A DNA stretch of 64,000 bases. Origin: a virus. Made by a program: the position numbers and the translations under genes. Of the stretch, positions 17,973-26,599 are shown in pieces (the stretch's first letter is position 1; every line of letters begins with the position of its first letter). The DNA is taken from positions 29,213 through 93,212 of IMG/VR virus record IMGVR_UViG_3300030098_004363. One strand, given 5' to 3'. The notes beneath the pieces were generated by a model. That model had not been told where the DNA came from. It ran no database searches and worked only from the letters and a program-made list of their open reading frames with translations.

Positions 17973-18325
17973 TACTTTTTCCCGTCTCTAATGTATTTTG
18001 CTTTTTGAGACTTGCTCATTTTGTTTATATCGGATTTGCTGGCATCTCCAGACTTTTCCCACCAGTCTTTTTTCTTTTCTTTCTTCTCTGCATTTTGGTA
18101 AGCTCTTTTGTCATCAAGCTCGTAACGTCCCATCTTTTTTGTATTTCTCTCGGCAAGCTGCCCAAGAGTTTTGGCTTCTCCCTTTACAAAGCCGATGGGA
18201 GGCTGATTGATAACAATTTTTATATCTGAACTTCCGCATTTGCAAGGGGAAGGCTCTTCGTTAAAGCCGTGAAATTGCTCAAATTCAATTCCACAGGTGT
18301 TACATTGATAATCATATGTTGGCAT
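17972..18325 (-). CDS. FmdB-family zinc-ribbon protein
   Basis: 117 residues from the ATG at 18325. It opens MPTYDYQCNTCGIEFEQF, the signature of FmdB putative regulatory proteins, with the second Cys pair in PCKCGSSD. After the 45-residue zinc domain comes a long Lys-rich tail. Homologues in bacteria are small transcription-related proteins of unclear role. It follows phoH directly. Confidence 0.8.
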   Translation of the reverse strand: MPTYDYQCNTCGIEFEQFHGFNEEPSPCKCGSSDIKIVINQPPIGFVKGEAKTLGQLAERNTKKMGRYELDDKRAYQNAEKKEKKKDWWEKSGDASKSDINKMSKSQKAKYIRDGKK

Positions 18326-18326
18326 A

Positions 18327-18998
18327 TTAATCGTACAGTGCGTTAAGAATTCTTGAAATAATACTATTTCTGACAATGTCCTCTTCCGTAAGTTCGGAAA
18401 TGCCGACACCATCAATGTCATCAAGACGCTCAAGAAACTCCTCAAGACCGCCTTGGTCTTTTTTTAGGAGGTCTGTTTGCTCAATGTCTCCATTGATGAC
18501 AGCTTTTGAATCCCAGCCGATTCTCGTTATAAACATTTTTAGCTGTTCAAAAGTGGCGTTTTGTGCTTCATCTAATATCATAAAGCAATTATGGAAATTT
18601 CGCCCTCTCATATATTCCAAAGGCACTACTTCTATCTTGCCTTCTTCTCTGTATGCTTGAACTCTATTGCTATTTAACCTGTACTGCATCTCTTCCAGTA
18701 CAGGCACAAGATAAGGATGTATTTTTTCTTCAAAAGTTCCGGGCAGGAAACCTAAACCCCTACCACTTTCAATTACAGGTCTAGTTACAATTATCTTCTC
18801 AACCCTTTTATCTAACAAATAATCGCAAGCCAAGCCAACAGCTACCGCTGTTTTTCCTGTACCTGCTGGGCCGGTACAGAAAGTTACGTCATTTTCTGAT
18901 ATAGTTCTGATGTAACCTTCTTGATTTTTAGTTTTAGGTTTTAAAGCTTTCCTTCTTTTAGTTGGTTGTCCTGCTTCTGGTTTTTTTCTTCTGGGCAT
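18327..18998 (-). CDS. phoH: PhoH-like ATPase
   Basis: 223 residues from the ATG at 18998 (AGGT 7 nt upstream). Walker A GPAGTGKT is at 43-50, and IIVTRPVIESGRGLGFLPG and MILDEAQN follow, all diagnostic of PhoH. PhoH is an RNA-processing-type NTPase that is very common in phages. The N-terminal 25 residues are a basic extension. It lies between dUTPase and the FmdB-like gene. Confidence 0.93.
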   Translation of the reverse strand: MPRRKKPEAGQPTKRRKALKPKTKNQEGYIRTISENDVTFCTGPAGTGKTAVAVGLACDYLLDKRVEKIIVTRPVIESGRGLGFLPGTFEEKIHPYLVPVLEEMQYRLNSNRVQAYREEGKIEVVPLEYMRGRNFHNCFMILDEAQNATFEQLKMFITRIGWDSKAVINGDIEQTDLLKKDQGGLEEFLERLDDIDGVGISELTEEDIVRNSIISRILNALYD

Positions 18999-18999
18999 T

Positions 19000-19434
19000 T
19001 TATTTACCTGTAGAGCCAAAGCCTCCATCACCTCTTTGGGTGGAATCTAACTCTTTTACAACATGCTGTATAAAGGTTGGGACTTCTTGTATTAATAATT
19101 GAGCTATTCTGTCCCCCTTCTCTATATGGTACGTCTCTTTAGTGGTGTTATGCAAGCAAACTTTTACCTCACCCCTATACTCAGAGTCTATAACGCCAGC
19201 ATGTCTATGAACACCTTTTACACCCATAGAGGATCTATCCCATATTAATCCAGCATAACCTTTTGGTATTGCAACCGCTATTCCGGTGGAGACTAATACA
19301 GTTGCATCTGATGGGATGCTTACGGTTTCAAAAGAATACAAATCCCAACCGGCATCGTTTAGATGACCCTTCGTTGGGACTTGAGATGATTCGTGTAGCT
19401 GCTTGACTTCAAAAAAGTTGTAATCGTAATTCAC
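19000..19434 (-). CDS. dut: dUTPase (dUTP pyrophosphatase)
   Basis: 144 residues from a GTG at 19434 that follows AAGGAAG and overlaps the preceding stop (GTGA). All five trimeric dUTPase motifs can be read: AGWDLYS, WDRSSMGVKG, GVIDSEYRGE, KGDRIAQLL and GDGGFGSTG. It converts dUTP to dUMP, keeping uracil out of DNA and feeding dTMP synthesis. It is part of a deaminase, reductase and dUTPase group. Confidence 0.93.
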   Translation of the reverse strand: MNYDYNFFEVKQLHESSQVPTKGHLNDAGWDLYSFETVSIPSDATVLVSTGIAVAIPKGYAGLIWDRSSMGVKGVHRHAGVIDSEYRGEVKVCLHNTTKETYHIEKGDRIAQLLIQEVPTFIQHVVKELDSTQRGDGGFGSTGK

Positions 19435-19574
19435 TTTTCTTCCTTTTTTTCGTATTCCCAAATCAAACTTGAGAGAGTGCTTCTGGTAATTTTGTTACCA
19501 GCTTCTACTTCTTCGTTGAGTTTTTTAGCGATCCATTTTAGCATGTCATTGTCTATTGTAATACTTCTAAGCAT
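19431..19574 (-). CDS. short protein coupled to nrdJ and dut
   Basis: 47 residues. The ATG overlaps the nrdJ stop (TAATG) and the TGA overlaps the dut GTG (GTGA), an arrangement that would be unlikely by chance. It reads as a single amphipathic, charged helix pair (MLKWIAKKLNEEVEAGNKIT). The N-terminus SITIDNDML is ribbon-like, so a small ribbon-helix-helix type protein is possible. Function unknown. Confidence 0.7.
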   Translation of the reverse strand: MLRSITIDNDMLKWIAKKLNEEVEAGNKITRSTLSSLIWEYEKKEEK

Positions 19575-21775
19575 TAGATGATGTCGCACTTTCCTCCGGC
19601 GCAAGCCCATTCCTGTTCGGGCTTGACGTTGTTTTCTTCCTCTATAACTTCCGTATAGTCAACCTTAGTAAACTCCCTATTTAAGTCCACCCACTCTTTC
19701 CAGTTGTAGACATCTTTCATGCAATAGGTAAGCTTTCTTAGGTCTCCTTCAAAATATCTATCCGCAAACTTCTTGCATCTGTCAGCCCACTCTTTTTTTC
19801 CGTTACCCTTTATCTTAGCTCCGACACCTAAAAGTGAGTCGCAGGCCGACCATAGGTTGTCTTCCCATAGGTTAAGGGCGACCTCTATAAGACCGCTGAC
19901 AAACAAAGATGCGTCTCCGTAGTGACGAACCTGTTCTGTTGGTAGGTAGATTGCGGTGAATGGCGCTTGGGGATAGTCCTTGTCTCCAGTAATTGGCAAC
20001 AAAGATATACCACAGAAGTATTTCCTGTTTTTATAAATAAACTTCTCTACTTCTTCCCATTCATCTGGTTTTACATTAATCGTATTAGAAACATTGTGTA
20101 CAAGCCAAGGCTTGGTACACAGGGATTTATTAGTGCCGGGAATTACCCAGCTTTGCTGTGTGCTTTTTACATGTGTTAGGAGGTCTATAGCTCCAACTTG
20201 ATTCTTAGTCTTAGATCCCGCAGGAACTTCTACGCAAAATGCAACTACATCGTCGCTATCATTGTTAGACCATACAGACTCTTCACAAGCTCTTGGGTTC
20301 ACTTCTCTGAAGTAGTTGTAAATGGGTTCCATCTTATTCGCTTGAACCCTTCGTATATAACGCTTAGCATGATGTGGATGGATACCAGAGGAAGTACCAA
20401 GAACACAACTGCTAGTACCTTCAGGCTTAATACAAGTAGTTCTAGCGGCTTGATTGGTTCCGATGATCTTAGCGACTCTTTTGTTTTCATCTTTAACTAC
20501 TTTAGCCCCTTGCTTCTGCGTGTCAGGATTTAAACATATCTCATGTTTCTCCATTATACCTGTCATGGAAACGCCTAGAAGTGCCTCTCTACTAACAATA
20601 TTCTCGCTTGCCTTTCCGAGGTAGGGAAATTTTGCAAACCCAGCCTGAAGAGAGCCAATTATAGAAGCGGCTTTACAGGCTTCAAGGAAGTCTTCCTCCG
20701 TTTTTATCTTAGCGCAATTAATTGTACTTAGATTGCAAGCCTGCCAACCGCTCTCGCCGGTTGTTTCATCTACAGGCCACATGCCAATCTCAACACAAGG
20801 ATTGACTATTAATTCTGTAGAGTCAGACCATACAAAACCCGGCTCTCCAAATTCTTGTACTGATTTCATTAATTCAGAGAACTGTTCTGCCGTTGTTTTG
20901 TCTCTTAACAACAAGGCTGAATTATTAGAACGTCCTCTTTGTGGGTTCTCCACAAACCAAGATCCAGTCTTAGCTTTTGCCATCTCCTCATCATCTGCGC
21001 TAAATAAACATATAGTAGCGCTTCTGCGAACGCCGCCAGAAATAACAGCATCCGCACTGTGCATAACTATGTCGTAAGCTTGAATTGGAGTGAGATCTCT
21101 TATTGACTTGTCACAGAACTCTAGCTCTTTAAGCGCCTTGTCTAAAATTTTTCTGATGCTAGATAGGGCATTTTTTAGGGGTTCTGGACCGGGAGCTTTA
21201 CCGCCGCTAGAATTTAAGAATGCTCCGGCTGGTCTAATTTCAGAGTAATCAAAGTTTACGCTTTTGCCTACGTACTCTGGGAATAGTTCATCTTGATCGA
21301 AATAGCTAGCCACTAAAACACCAACGGCGTCTGACCACCCCTCAATGGTATCTGGTATGACAAACTTCTTAGTTCCGCTTTTATTTCTAATCAGAGGTGG
21401 TAGTTTTTCTACGTGGTGCTTCTGTACAGAAAAGCCAGTACCACAACCGCACAACAAAAGATACATACATTCTTGAAAGAAACGCAGTCGATCACAAAAA
21501 GAGGTGATGCAATTATAGATTCTTGCGTTGTGTTTAAAGATTGGTTTTCCACCAAACTGTAAGGCTCTTTGAGATCCAAGAACTCGCTTCTTTCGCATCA
21601 TCTCGTAAGCCCACTCAATGTCTTCGTGTATTTCAGGTTTGTCGAAATACTTGTCAAGCATCATTTGCTTTACTCGACTAACGGCTTCGTCCCAAGTTTC
21701 TCTTCTCTTCTTTTCCGGTATCCATCTTGCATATTTTGCCACAAAAGTATAATCAGAAAGTTCTCGAACAGACAT
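19574..21775 (-). CDS. nrdJ: class II (adenosylcobalamin) ribonucleotide reductase
   Basis: 733 residues, the length of monomeric B12-dependent ribonucleoside-triphosphate reductase. CGCGTGFSVQ (about residue 108) carries the first redox Cys, NPCVEIGM the radical Cys region and VLGTSSGIHPHHA the active-site loop. The tail ends CAGGKC at 725-730, the shuttle Cys pair. It makes deoxyribonucleotides without oxygen but needs host cobalamin. GGAG lies 6 nt before the ATG. A structured leader and a promoter-like box precede it. Confidence 0.93.
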   Translation of the reverse strand: MSVRELSDYTFVAKYARWIPEKKRRETWDEAVSRVKQMMLDKYFDKPEIHEDIEWAYEMMRKKRVLGSQRALQFGGKPIFKHNARIYNCITSFCDRLRFFQECMYLLLCGCGTGFSVQKHHVEKLPPLIRNKSGTKKFVIPDTIEGWSDAVGVLVASYFDQDELFPEYVGKSVNFDYSEIRPAGAFLNSSGGKAPGPEPLKNALSSIRKILDKALKELEFCDKSIRDLTPIQAYDIVMHSADAVISGGVRRSATICLFSADDEEMAKAKTGSWFVENPQRGRSNNSALLLRDKTTAEQFSELMKSVQEFGEPGFVWSDSTELIVNPCVEIGMWPVDETTGESGWQACNLSTINCAKIKTEEDFLEACKAASIIGSLQAGFAKFPYLGKASENIVSREALLGVSMTGIMEKHEICLNPDTQKQGAKVVKDENKRVAKIIGTNQAARTTCIKPEGTSSCVLGTSSGIHPHHAKRYIRRVQANKMEPIYNYFREVNPRACEESVWSNNDSDDVVAFCVEVPAGSKTKNQVGAIDLLTHVKSTQQSWVIPGTNKSLCTKPWLVHNVSNTINVKPDEWEEVEKFIYKNRKYFCGISLLPITGDKDYPQAPFTAIYLPTEQVRHYGDASLFVSGLIEVALNLWEDNLWSACDSLLGVGAKIKGNGKKEWADRCKKFADRYFEGDLRKLTYCMKDVYNWKEWVDLNREFTKVDYTEVIEEENNVKPEQEWACAGGKCDII

Positions 21776-21791
21776 GTATGACTCCGTAAAA

Positions 21792-21890
21792 AAGTAACAC
21801 CTAAAACCTAAGCGGTTTGTCTAGGTTAAAAAAAATCACAAGGTTAAACTAAGCGCTTAGGGCTTATTGCACGTCGAGGAGGTGTTACTT
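21792..21890 (-). promoter_or_regulatory. structured RNA leader of nrdJ, candidate riboswitch
   Basis: An 11-bp perfect helix (AAGTAACACCT at 21890-21880 pairs with AGGTGTTACTT at 21802-21792) closes a domain of about 77 nt. Inside are the palindrome CTAAGCGCTTAG (21849-21860) and a 6-bp hairpin (21805-21810 with 21822-21827). CGCTTAGG in one arm can instead pair over 8 bp with CCTAAGCG in the other (21807-21814 with 21854-21861), so two exclusive folds exist. A run of six U and the nrdJ GGAG follow at once. The known nrdJ RNA motif or a cobalamin switch are candidate classes; I see no clear B12 box. Confidence 0.65.
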
Positions 21891-21931
21891 TAGTCCAGTC
21901 TTTATGCTAACTCTTTAAACCCCGACATTTT

Positions 21932-21940
21932 ATTATACAC
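21932..21940 (-). promoter_or_regulatory. GTGTATAAT promoter-like box before nrdJ
   Basis: GTGTATAATA lies just after the dCMP deaminase stop and about 160 nt before the nrdJ start, upstream of the structured leader. The same nine bases occur at four other minus-strand places. No -35 sequence is visible at the usual distance, so an alternative sigma factor is possible. Confidence 0.5.
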
Positions 21941-22464
21941 TAGAAAAGCGATAGCTGCTTATCATTTTCTTTGTCTACCACAAGATCGTTCAAGTAAGAC
22001 CATCTTGGGGTAATCCAATCTATCTTAAGTCCATTTTCAAACAGATGGTCGTGTATTAGCTTATCTTCCTCGGAATAGCCGTGTGCTTTTTGTCCAGCTA
22101 AAATTTTCCAAGTTTTTATGTTGTTTTGCCAAAGCAATTTAGCGCACCTGTAACAAGGCATGTGTGTAACATAGGCTATCACCTTCTTTTTCGGCCTTAT
22201 TATCATATTGCTTATTGCATTTTGTTCAGCATGAACCATGAAGGGATATTTGTCCGGCCTAGAAGTAGGAAGGTCGTCGTCAATCACGCCGGTACAAAAA
22301 CCGTTGTAACCAGCACTGATTACCCTGTTCTTATGAACCAAAACGCACCCAACTTTCGTTTGAGAGTCGGGACTTCTGGTTGCTGTTAATTGTGCAAAAT
22401 TTATGAAATACTCATCCCAAGTTGGACGAGTCATCGCGTTTTTTTGTTCTTGTTCTTCGTTCAC
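21940..22464 (-). CDS. dCMP/dCMP-like deaminase
   Basis: 174 residues. Zinc ligands are His78 and catalytic Glu80 in VHAEQNAI, and Cys104 and Cys107 in MPCYRCAK. GYNGFCTGV is the substrate loop of dCMP deaminases. It makes dUMP for thymidylate synthesis. The likely start is GTG at 22464 (GTGA overlap with the upstream stop); an ATG 10 codons later is an alternative. No thymidylate synthase is seen in the window. Confidence 0.9.
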   Translation of the reverse strand: MNEEQEQKNAMTRPTWDEYFINFAQLTATRSPDSQTKVGCVLVHKNRVISAGYNGFCTGVIDDDLPTSRPDKYPFMVHAEQNAISNMIIRPKKKVIAYVTHMPCYRCAKLLWQNNIKTWKILAGQKAHGYSEEDKLIHDHLFENGLKIDWITPRWSYLNDLVVDKENDKQLSLF

Positions 22465-22676
22465 GCTTTAGACGTTTCTTGTCTTTTTTGCTTTTTCTTC
22501 TTATCGTCTTGCCCATTTTTATACTGTGGATGAATCCAAATCCACCTTTCTTTTTGAGCGTAGGCTATCATTTTACGAAACGATTCTTTTTCTGGCAACA
22601 CCCACGCTGACCTGTCGTCAGAAATTTTCATTTTTTCAGCGCCGTTTTTTACAGCGAGATCCTCATTGAACGTCAT
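22461..22676 (-). CDS. hypothetical small protein
   Basis: 71 residues with a Trp-rich middle (KERWIWIHPQYKNG) and a Lys/Gln-rich basic tail. Not recognised. It overlaps the genes on either side by 4 nt. Confidence 0.65.
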   Translation of the reverse strand: MTFNEDLAVKNGAEKMKISDDRSAWVLPEKESFRKMIAYAQKERWIWIHPQYKNGQDDKKKKQKRQETSKA

Positions 22677-23644
22677 CCTAAAACCTCCAGTCCATGTATC
22701 GCATGTCTTATATCTTCCTCTAGTTGTATTTCCTTAATGAACTCAGCCTTGTTCAAATCATAAACAAGTATTCTAGCAGGAGAAGAACCTACAAACAATA
22801 GGTTGTCATGTCTTGCAAGACCTCTGTTCCAGTTGTTTACTGCTATTTCGTCAACACAAAATTTTGCTTTCTTAGATCTTGGTATGGGAGCTACGTCGAA
22901 CACAACTCCTCCCATCTGCTTGTTAGCTATGCCTAAACAACTAAAGCTTGTAAAGTTAGCAACAAACATATCTTCATATTCATAAAAGTTATGTATAAAG
23001 CTTGCAGCTTTTGTAACTCTCATGTTTGGAGACGCTATACCCATCTCTTGCAGTATACTACCTGATATATATGGCATAGGCGTTACAGCCTTGACATCTT
23101 CAAAATTGTACAGGCCAGTTATTAGCCCTGAAAAAAGAAGTTCTCCATCATGTGTGCATATTGAATTTATGTGATAGTTGTCATCATGAGAACGGTCTTT
23201 AGGGTCTATCTTTTCTTTACCTGTAAAGGCTTTGTGGTCTGGTAGACTCTTCCCTTTTATTTCCCAAAATCCATGAAGGTTAAAATCTAGGTCAACTTTT
23301 ACTATAGCGTCATAAGCTGTTGATGTAGCCCATATGAAACCGTCGTGATAGCATATTTCGTGAATAGATTTGAAGGCTGTCGGGTCTTGGTGTGACTTTA
23401 CTATGGAGTAGTCATTTTTATTTAGCTCAATAAAACCGGCAGAATCAGAAACGATAATGCGATCAGGAAGAACACAAATGCCACGCAGACCTCTTTCTCC
23501 TCCACGCTCATTATCATTGATAAAATCTTTTTGATAAGGCTCATAGTGAACAACCTCCTCTGTATCAACATCAACAACGTATAAACCGCCGTGAATATCG
23601 CCCTGCTTTGCAGCTCTAACGACTGTTGTGCATATAATTTTCAT
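22673..23644 (-). CDS. beta-propeller protein (DUF4915-like)
   Basis: 323 residues. Repeated strand patterns such as GLYVVDVDTEEVVHYEPY, GICVLPDRIIVSD and RILVYDLNKAEFIKEI suggest a six- or seven-bladed propeller. HINSICTHDGELLFSG and NRGLARHDNLLFVG resemble DUF4915 proteins, often linked to surface polysaccharide genes. The role here is unknown. It overlaps a glycosyltransferase-like gene by 4 nt, in line with a carbohydrate context. Confidence 0.6.
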   Translation of the reverse strand: MKIICTTVVRAAKQGDIHGGLYVVDVDTEEVVHYEPYQKDFINDNERGGERGLRGICVLPDRIIVSDSAGFIELNKNDYSIVKSHQDPTAFKSIHEICYHDGFIWATSTAYDAIVKVDLDFNLHGFWEIKGKSLPDHKAFTGKEKIDPKDRSHDDNYHINSICTHDGELLFSGLITGLYNFEDVKAVTPMPYISGSILQEMGIASPNMRVTKAASFIHNFYEYEDMFVANFTSFSCLGIANKQMGGVVFDVAPIPRSKKAKFCVDEIAVNNWNRGLARHDNLLFVGSSPARILVYDLNKAEFIKEIQLEEDIRHAIHGLEVLG

Positions 23645-24498
23645 CTAAAATACACCGTAAAATCTTGATATGGTTTTGACACATGTTTGAAATCAAAATC
23701 ATTGTACTGTATTCTCATTCCATCTGTATATCTGTGATTGATTCCTAGTTCGCTGTTGTCATAACGTGTTACCTTGTAGTCGGAAACTTTGTTGCATGAA
23801 TTATGTAAAACAGCACTATATTCTAAGCACGCCATGTTCGGTGGTATTTTTCCAACAAACGCGCCGTTGTATAAAGCTTTCTGAACTACCAGTTCAAATT
23901 GCTCAAAATCATCAACGTTAGTTCTTTCTAAAACATTTTTTATTAGATTGTAGTAGTATATATGACCGTTGGTAGAAAATGGCGTAGCAAAGTTTGTGTA
24001 GCTTTTTAATTTTGTTGCATCCCACACAAGAAATCTATCTAAAACAAAGTCGCCCTCTTTTGGTTGATCTATATGAAACGAAGCAGCCTCGTAAGGGTTT
24101 TGTATAACTGTGTTATTGCCGAGTCTTAATGACAAGGAGGACAAACTATGATGCGTAAATAAACTTTTTATTTTTCTATATGAGCAAACCTTGTCAAACA
24201 AAATGTTTTGGTCGTTAAAAAGACATACAAGCTCTCTAGGGTTTGATAGCAATTCAAGAAGATCTTCATTTATATTTTCGCTTTTTTTAGCTTTCCACCT
24301 GATTGGAAAACTAACGTCTCTTCTGTATTTTTTAGAGAAGTGGTGCTGTGTTTGTTTGTAGCCTTCTTCAAAATAATCGCTCGAAGATTCGTATAGAACG
24401 GTTATGTCAAATAGGTTGCCGCCATTTATCTTAAGGCTTTCCAAGAGTAGGTGTAGCTGTGCTGGTCTATCTCTAGAGATAATTATGGTTGTTATCAT
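23641..24498 (-). CDS. GT-A-type glycosyltransferase-like protein
   Basis: 285 residues. The N-terminus TTIIISRDRPAQLHLLLESL is the first strand-loop-helix of a GT-A nucleotide-sugar fold. ELVCLFNDQNILF stands where a DXD metal motif would be, but the motif itself is degenerate. It is a clear paralogue of 33074-33916, which has the same opening and the EEGY segment. The substrate is unknown. Confidence 0.7.
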   Translation of the reverse strand: MITTIIISRDRPAQLHLLLESLKINGGNLFDITVLYESSSDYFEEGYKQTQHHFSKKYRRDVSFPIRWKAKKSENINEDLLELLSNPRELVCLFNDQNILFDKVCSYRKIKSLFTHHSLSSLSLRLGNNTVIQNPYEAASFHIDQPKEGDFVLDRFLVWDATKLKSYTNFATPFSTNGHIYYYNLIKNVLERTNVDDFEQFELVVQKALYNGAFVGKIPPNMACLEYSAVLHNSCNKVSDYKVTRYDNSELGINHRYTDGMRIQYNDFDFKHVSKPYQDFTVYFR

Positions 24499-25493
24499 CT
24501 TAGTGCCTGTAGGCTTGGCGGCAAATCTTTGGCTCTGTACAGTTGAGGTGAACTCATGTTTGTGTTGTACCAGTTAATAGTCTTGGCTATGCCAGTCTCT
24601 AAACTTGTCTGTGCTTCAAAACCAAGATATTTTTTAGCTCGCGAAGTGTCTAAAAATCTTCTTTCTATTCCGTGTGATGGCTTTTCTTGCCAGATCATAT
24701 CTCCTTCATAGCCATACAGCTCACAAATGTTTTTAATCAGCTCTGTTATTTTAGTTTCTACACCACTTCCAATATTGATCAACTCTGGAGTGTTTTCATT
24801 TTCAAGAGCTAGCGATATAGCTTTGACACAATCGTCAACGTAGATAAAGTCTCTGGTTGATTTTGAACTTCCGGAAGAGACAAATTGTGGCACATTGTTT
24901 TCTACTGAAAACCTAGCCTCTGTCAAAACTGATGGTATGATTTTACCGGCATGAGGGTCAAATTCGTCTTTCGGCCCGTATATATCAGAGAATATAAGAG
25001 TTGTATTCTTCATACCAAACTGCTTTCTATAGGCAGAAAGCATGTCGGTTATTGTTCTTTTTGCTATTGCGTAGTGAGCTTTGACTAGATGAGGATACCC
25101 ATTCCAAAAATCATTTTCAACATACGGTATGGGTGAGTTAGAAGGGTAGCAAGCTATGTCTGCAACATTTATTATCCTCTTTACGTCATATTGTCTAGCT
25201 TCCTCAATTATCTTTATGCTCATATTGAGGTTCTCATACATGAGTCCTCCAGCATATTTAAAGTTTGCTCCTACGCCTCCATTTCTAGAGGCTAAGTGAA
25301 TGACGTATTCAGGATGAGTAAAGTCAAACAGCCATCCGACATTTGCTTCTTCACCAAGGTCGAGACCTTGTCTTACACCAGAGGCCGTAAATACATTTTC
25401 ATAACCTTGATTTCTCAGCTCTTCATCTAAATGAGTTCCAAGAAAACCCTTTCCTCCGGTTATTAATATTCTGCTTTTTTTGTTAAGCGACAT
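24495..25493 (-). CDS. NAD(P)-dependent sugar epimerase (GDP-fucose synthase-like)
   Basis: 332 residues. The cofactor-binding loop is ITGGKGFLGTHL at 11-22. NGGVGAN and the catalytic YAIAKR (Tyr-x3-Lys) follow, and SDIYGPKDEFDPHAGKIIPS closely matches GDP-L-fucose synthase, which epimerises and reduces GDP-4-keto-6-deoxymannose. I saw no GDP-mannose dehydratase in the window. Phosphomannomutase and mannose-6-phosphate isomerase genes elsewhere would feed the same pathway. Confidence 0.85.
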   Translation of the reverse strand: MSLNKKSRILITGGKGFLGTHLDEELRNQGYENVFTASGVRQGLDLGEEANVGWLFDFTHPEYVIHLASRNGGVGANFKYAGGLMYENLNMSIKIIEEARQYDVKRIINVADIACYPSNSPIPYVENDFWNGYPHLVKAHYAIAKRTITDMLSAYRKQFGMKNTTLIFSDIYGPKDEFDPHAGKIIPSVLTEARFSVENNVPQFVSSGSSKSTRDFIYVDDCVKAISLALENENTPELINIGSGVETKITELIKNICELYGYEGDMIWQEKPSHGIERRFLDTSRAKKYLGFEAQTSLETGIAKTINWYNTNMSSPQLYRAKDLPPSLQALR

Positions 25494-25789
25494 TAAAAAT
25501 CTTCTAAGAATTGCACTAAATCTTCAGGACTCATGTTGTTTGCTTTTTTTGCAACGTTATGATCTTCATCCATAATTACAACCGTAGGGTATCTCTCTAC
25601 GTCAAATTCCGAAACAAATTTTCTATTCTGTGGCTTGTTACAGACTATGAAAGCTGGCTTACCGCTATGATAGGCTTTTACGGCTTTGATTACGCTTGGA
25701 TCAGTCCAAGTATGCTCTTTCATGTGTTGGCAATGAGGACACCATTCGGTAACAAATACCACCACTTGATGTTTTTTCTTCTTACTCAC
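25493..25789 (-). CDS. thioredoxin-fold protein, CPHC
   Basis: 98 residues. TEWCPHCQHM is a redox motif of the glutaredoxin/thioredoxin-like class, and RYPTVVIMDEDHN has the cis-Pro. Start is GTG at 25789, GTGA-overlapping the upstream thioredoxin. It may donate electrons to the ribonucleotide reductase or act on disulfides. Confidence 0.83.
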   Translation of the reverse strand: MSKKKKHQVVVFVTEWCPHCQHMKEHTWTDPSVIKAVKAYHSGKPAFIVCNKPQNRKFVSEFDVERYPTVVIMDEDHNVAKKANNMSPEDLVQFLEDF

Positions 25790-26073
25790 TTTAAAAACTC
25801 CAAGAAATTATAAGTGTTCATGAAGTGACCCATTTTTTTAGGTCTTCCTTCTTCATTTACAATAATGACTGTGGGAACGGCAGAGACTCTGTAAGCAGCA
25901 GAAAGCTGTCTTCCGTTAGCTTCATCTATATCTAGATACTGCACAGAATCATATTCAGAGAGTCTTTGTTTTACTTTTGAATCCGATAGAACACTGGATT
26001 TCATTTGTCTACAAGGACCACACCACTGTGCAGAGAATATAAGTACGTGTTTTTCTTTTGTTTTTTCCGTCAT
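25786..26073 (-). CDS. thioredoxin
   Basis: 95 residues. SAQWCGPCRQM is the classic thioredoxin active site, and VSAVPTVIIVNEEG holds the cis-Pro. It reduces protein disulfides and probably serves the class II reductase, whose C-terminal Cys pair needs reduction. The ATG at 26073 lies just after a hairpin with a short T run. Confidence 0.88.
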   Translation of the reverse strand: MTEKTKEKHVLIFSAQWCGPCRQMKSSVLSDSKVKQRLSEYDSVQYLDIDEANGRQLSAAYRVSAVPTVIIVNEEGRPKKMGHFMNTYNFLEFLK

Positions 26074-26088
26074 GTTATTTCCGTATGT

Positions 26089-26119
26089 AAAAGCCTAGCC
26101 CCTAAGAGAGGCTAGGCTT
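26089..26119 (-). terminator. hairpin terminator after the holin-like gene
   Basis: On the minus strand AAGCCTAGCC and GGCTAGGCTT form a perfect 10-bp stem with a 9-nt loop, followed by TTTTAC. The U run is short, so termination is likely partial. Confidence 0.6.
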
Positions 26120-26137
26120 GCGAATTGCCCGCTAAAG

Positions 26138-26320
26138 TTATTCTTTGTTGGTCTCGGTAACTCTTAGAGAGTCCCCAAGAATCCAAGCTACAGCCAGAGC
26201 TACAATTCTGTTAGTTGTGTCTGGATCTAACCCAAGAGTTTCTTGAGCGGCTACAACAAAAACGCCGCCCACGGCAGTCCAAAATCTACGACTCTTAAAA
26301 AGAGCTTTAACCTTTTCCAT
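26138..26320 (-). CDS. holin-like small membrane protein
   Basis: 60 residues. A basic start (MEKVKALFKSRRFW) is followed by two hydrophobic stretches (TAVGGVFVVAAQ and IVALAVAWILG) separated by DPDTTNR. Size and layout match small phage holins that permeabilise the inner membrane. It lies next to another membrane protein and an M19 peptidase. The assignment rests on topology only. Confidence 0.6.
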   Translation of the reverse strand: MEKVKALFKSRRFWTAVGGVFVVAAQETLGLDPDTTNRIVALAVAWILGDSLRVTETNKE

Positions 26321-26335
26321 TACTATTCTCCTAGT

Positions 26336-26599
26336 CTAAAAAAAAGATTTAATCTTATCCATTATACCACCGCCACCGCCTAAACCGCCACTTGAAATAA
26401 CAAAATAAGCGACAAGACCTATACCAATTAAAAATACTAGCCATTTTCTTTTTGCTGCAACAGCAAGAGCCTTGTTGCTAACTTCTTTAATCTTCTCAAG
26501 TTTATAGCTTCGTTTATCGTCTTTTTTATCCAATCTAAGCTTATTCTTGAGTTCTCTCTTCTCGTGTTTAGATAGATTCTTATTTTCTTCGCTAGCCAT
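26336..26599 (-). CDS. small membrane protein with charged N-terminus
   Basis: 87 residues. About 50 charged residues come first, then one transmembrane segment (KWLVFLIGIGLVAYFVIS), a Gly-rich turn (GGLGGGGG) and a short basic tail. Not recognised. It is probably part of the same envelope or lysis group. A TATAAT lies inside its last codons, about 45 nt before the holin-like start. Confidence 0.65.
   Translation of the reverse strand: MASEENKNLSKHEKRELKNKLRLDKKDDKRSYKLEKIKEVSNKALAVAAKRKWLVFLIGIGLVAYFVISSGGLGGGGGIMDKIKSFF

Noticed and set aside
20299-21077. Long frames on either strand inside nrdJ and other large genes
   Set aside because: They are shadows of the real frame: no ribosome sites, and unlikely amino-acid composition.
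21776-21931. Ordinary cobalamin riboswitch before nrdJ
   Set aside because: I could not find the B12-box consensus; the helices fit a different plan, so no such class is claimed.
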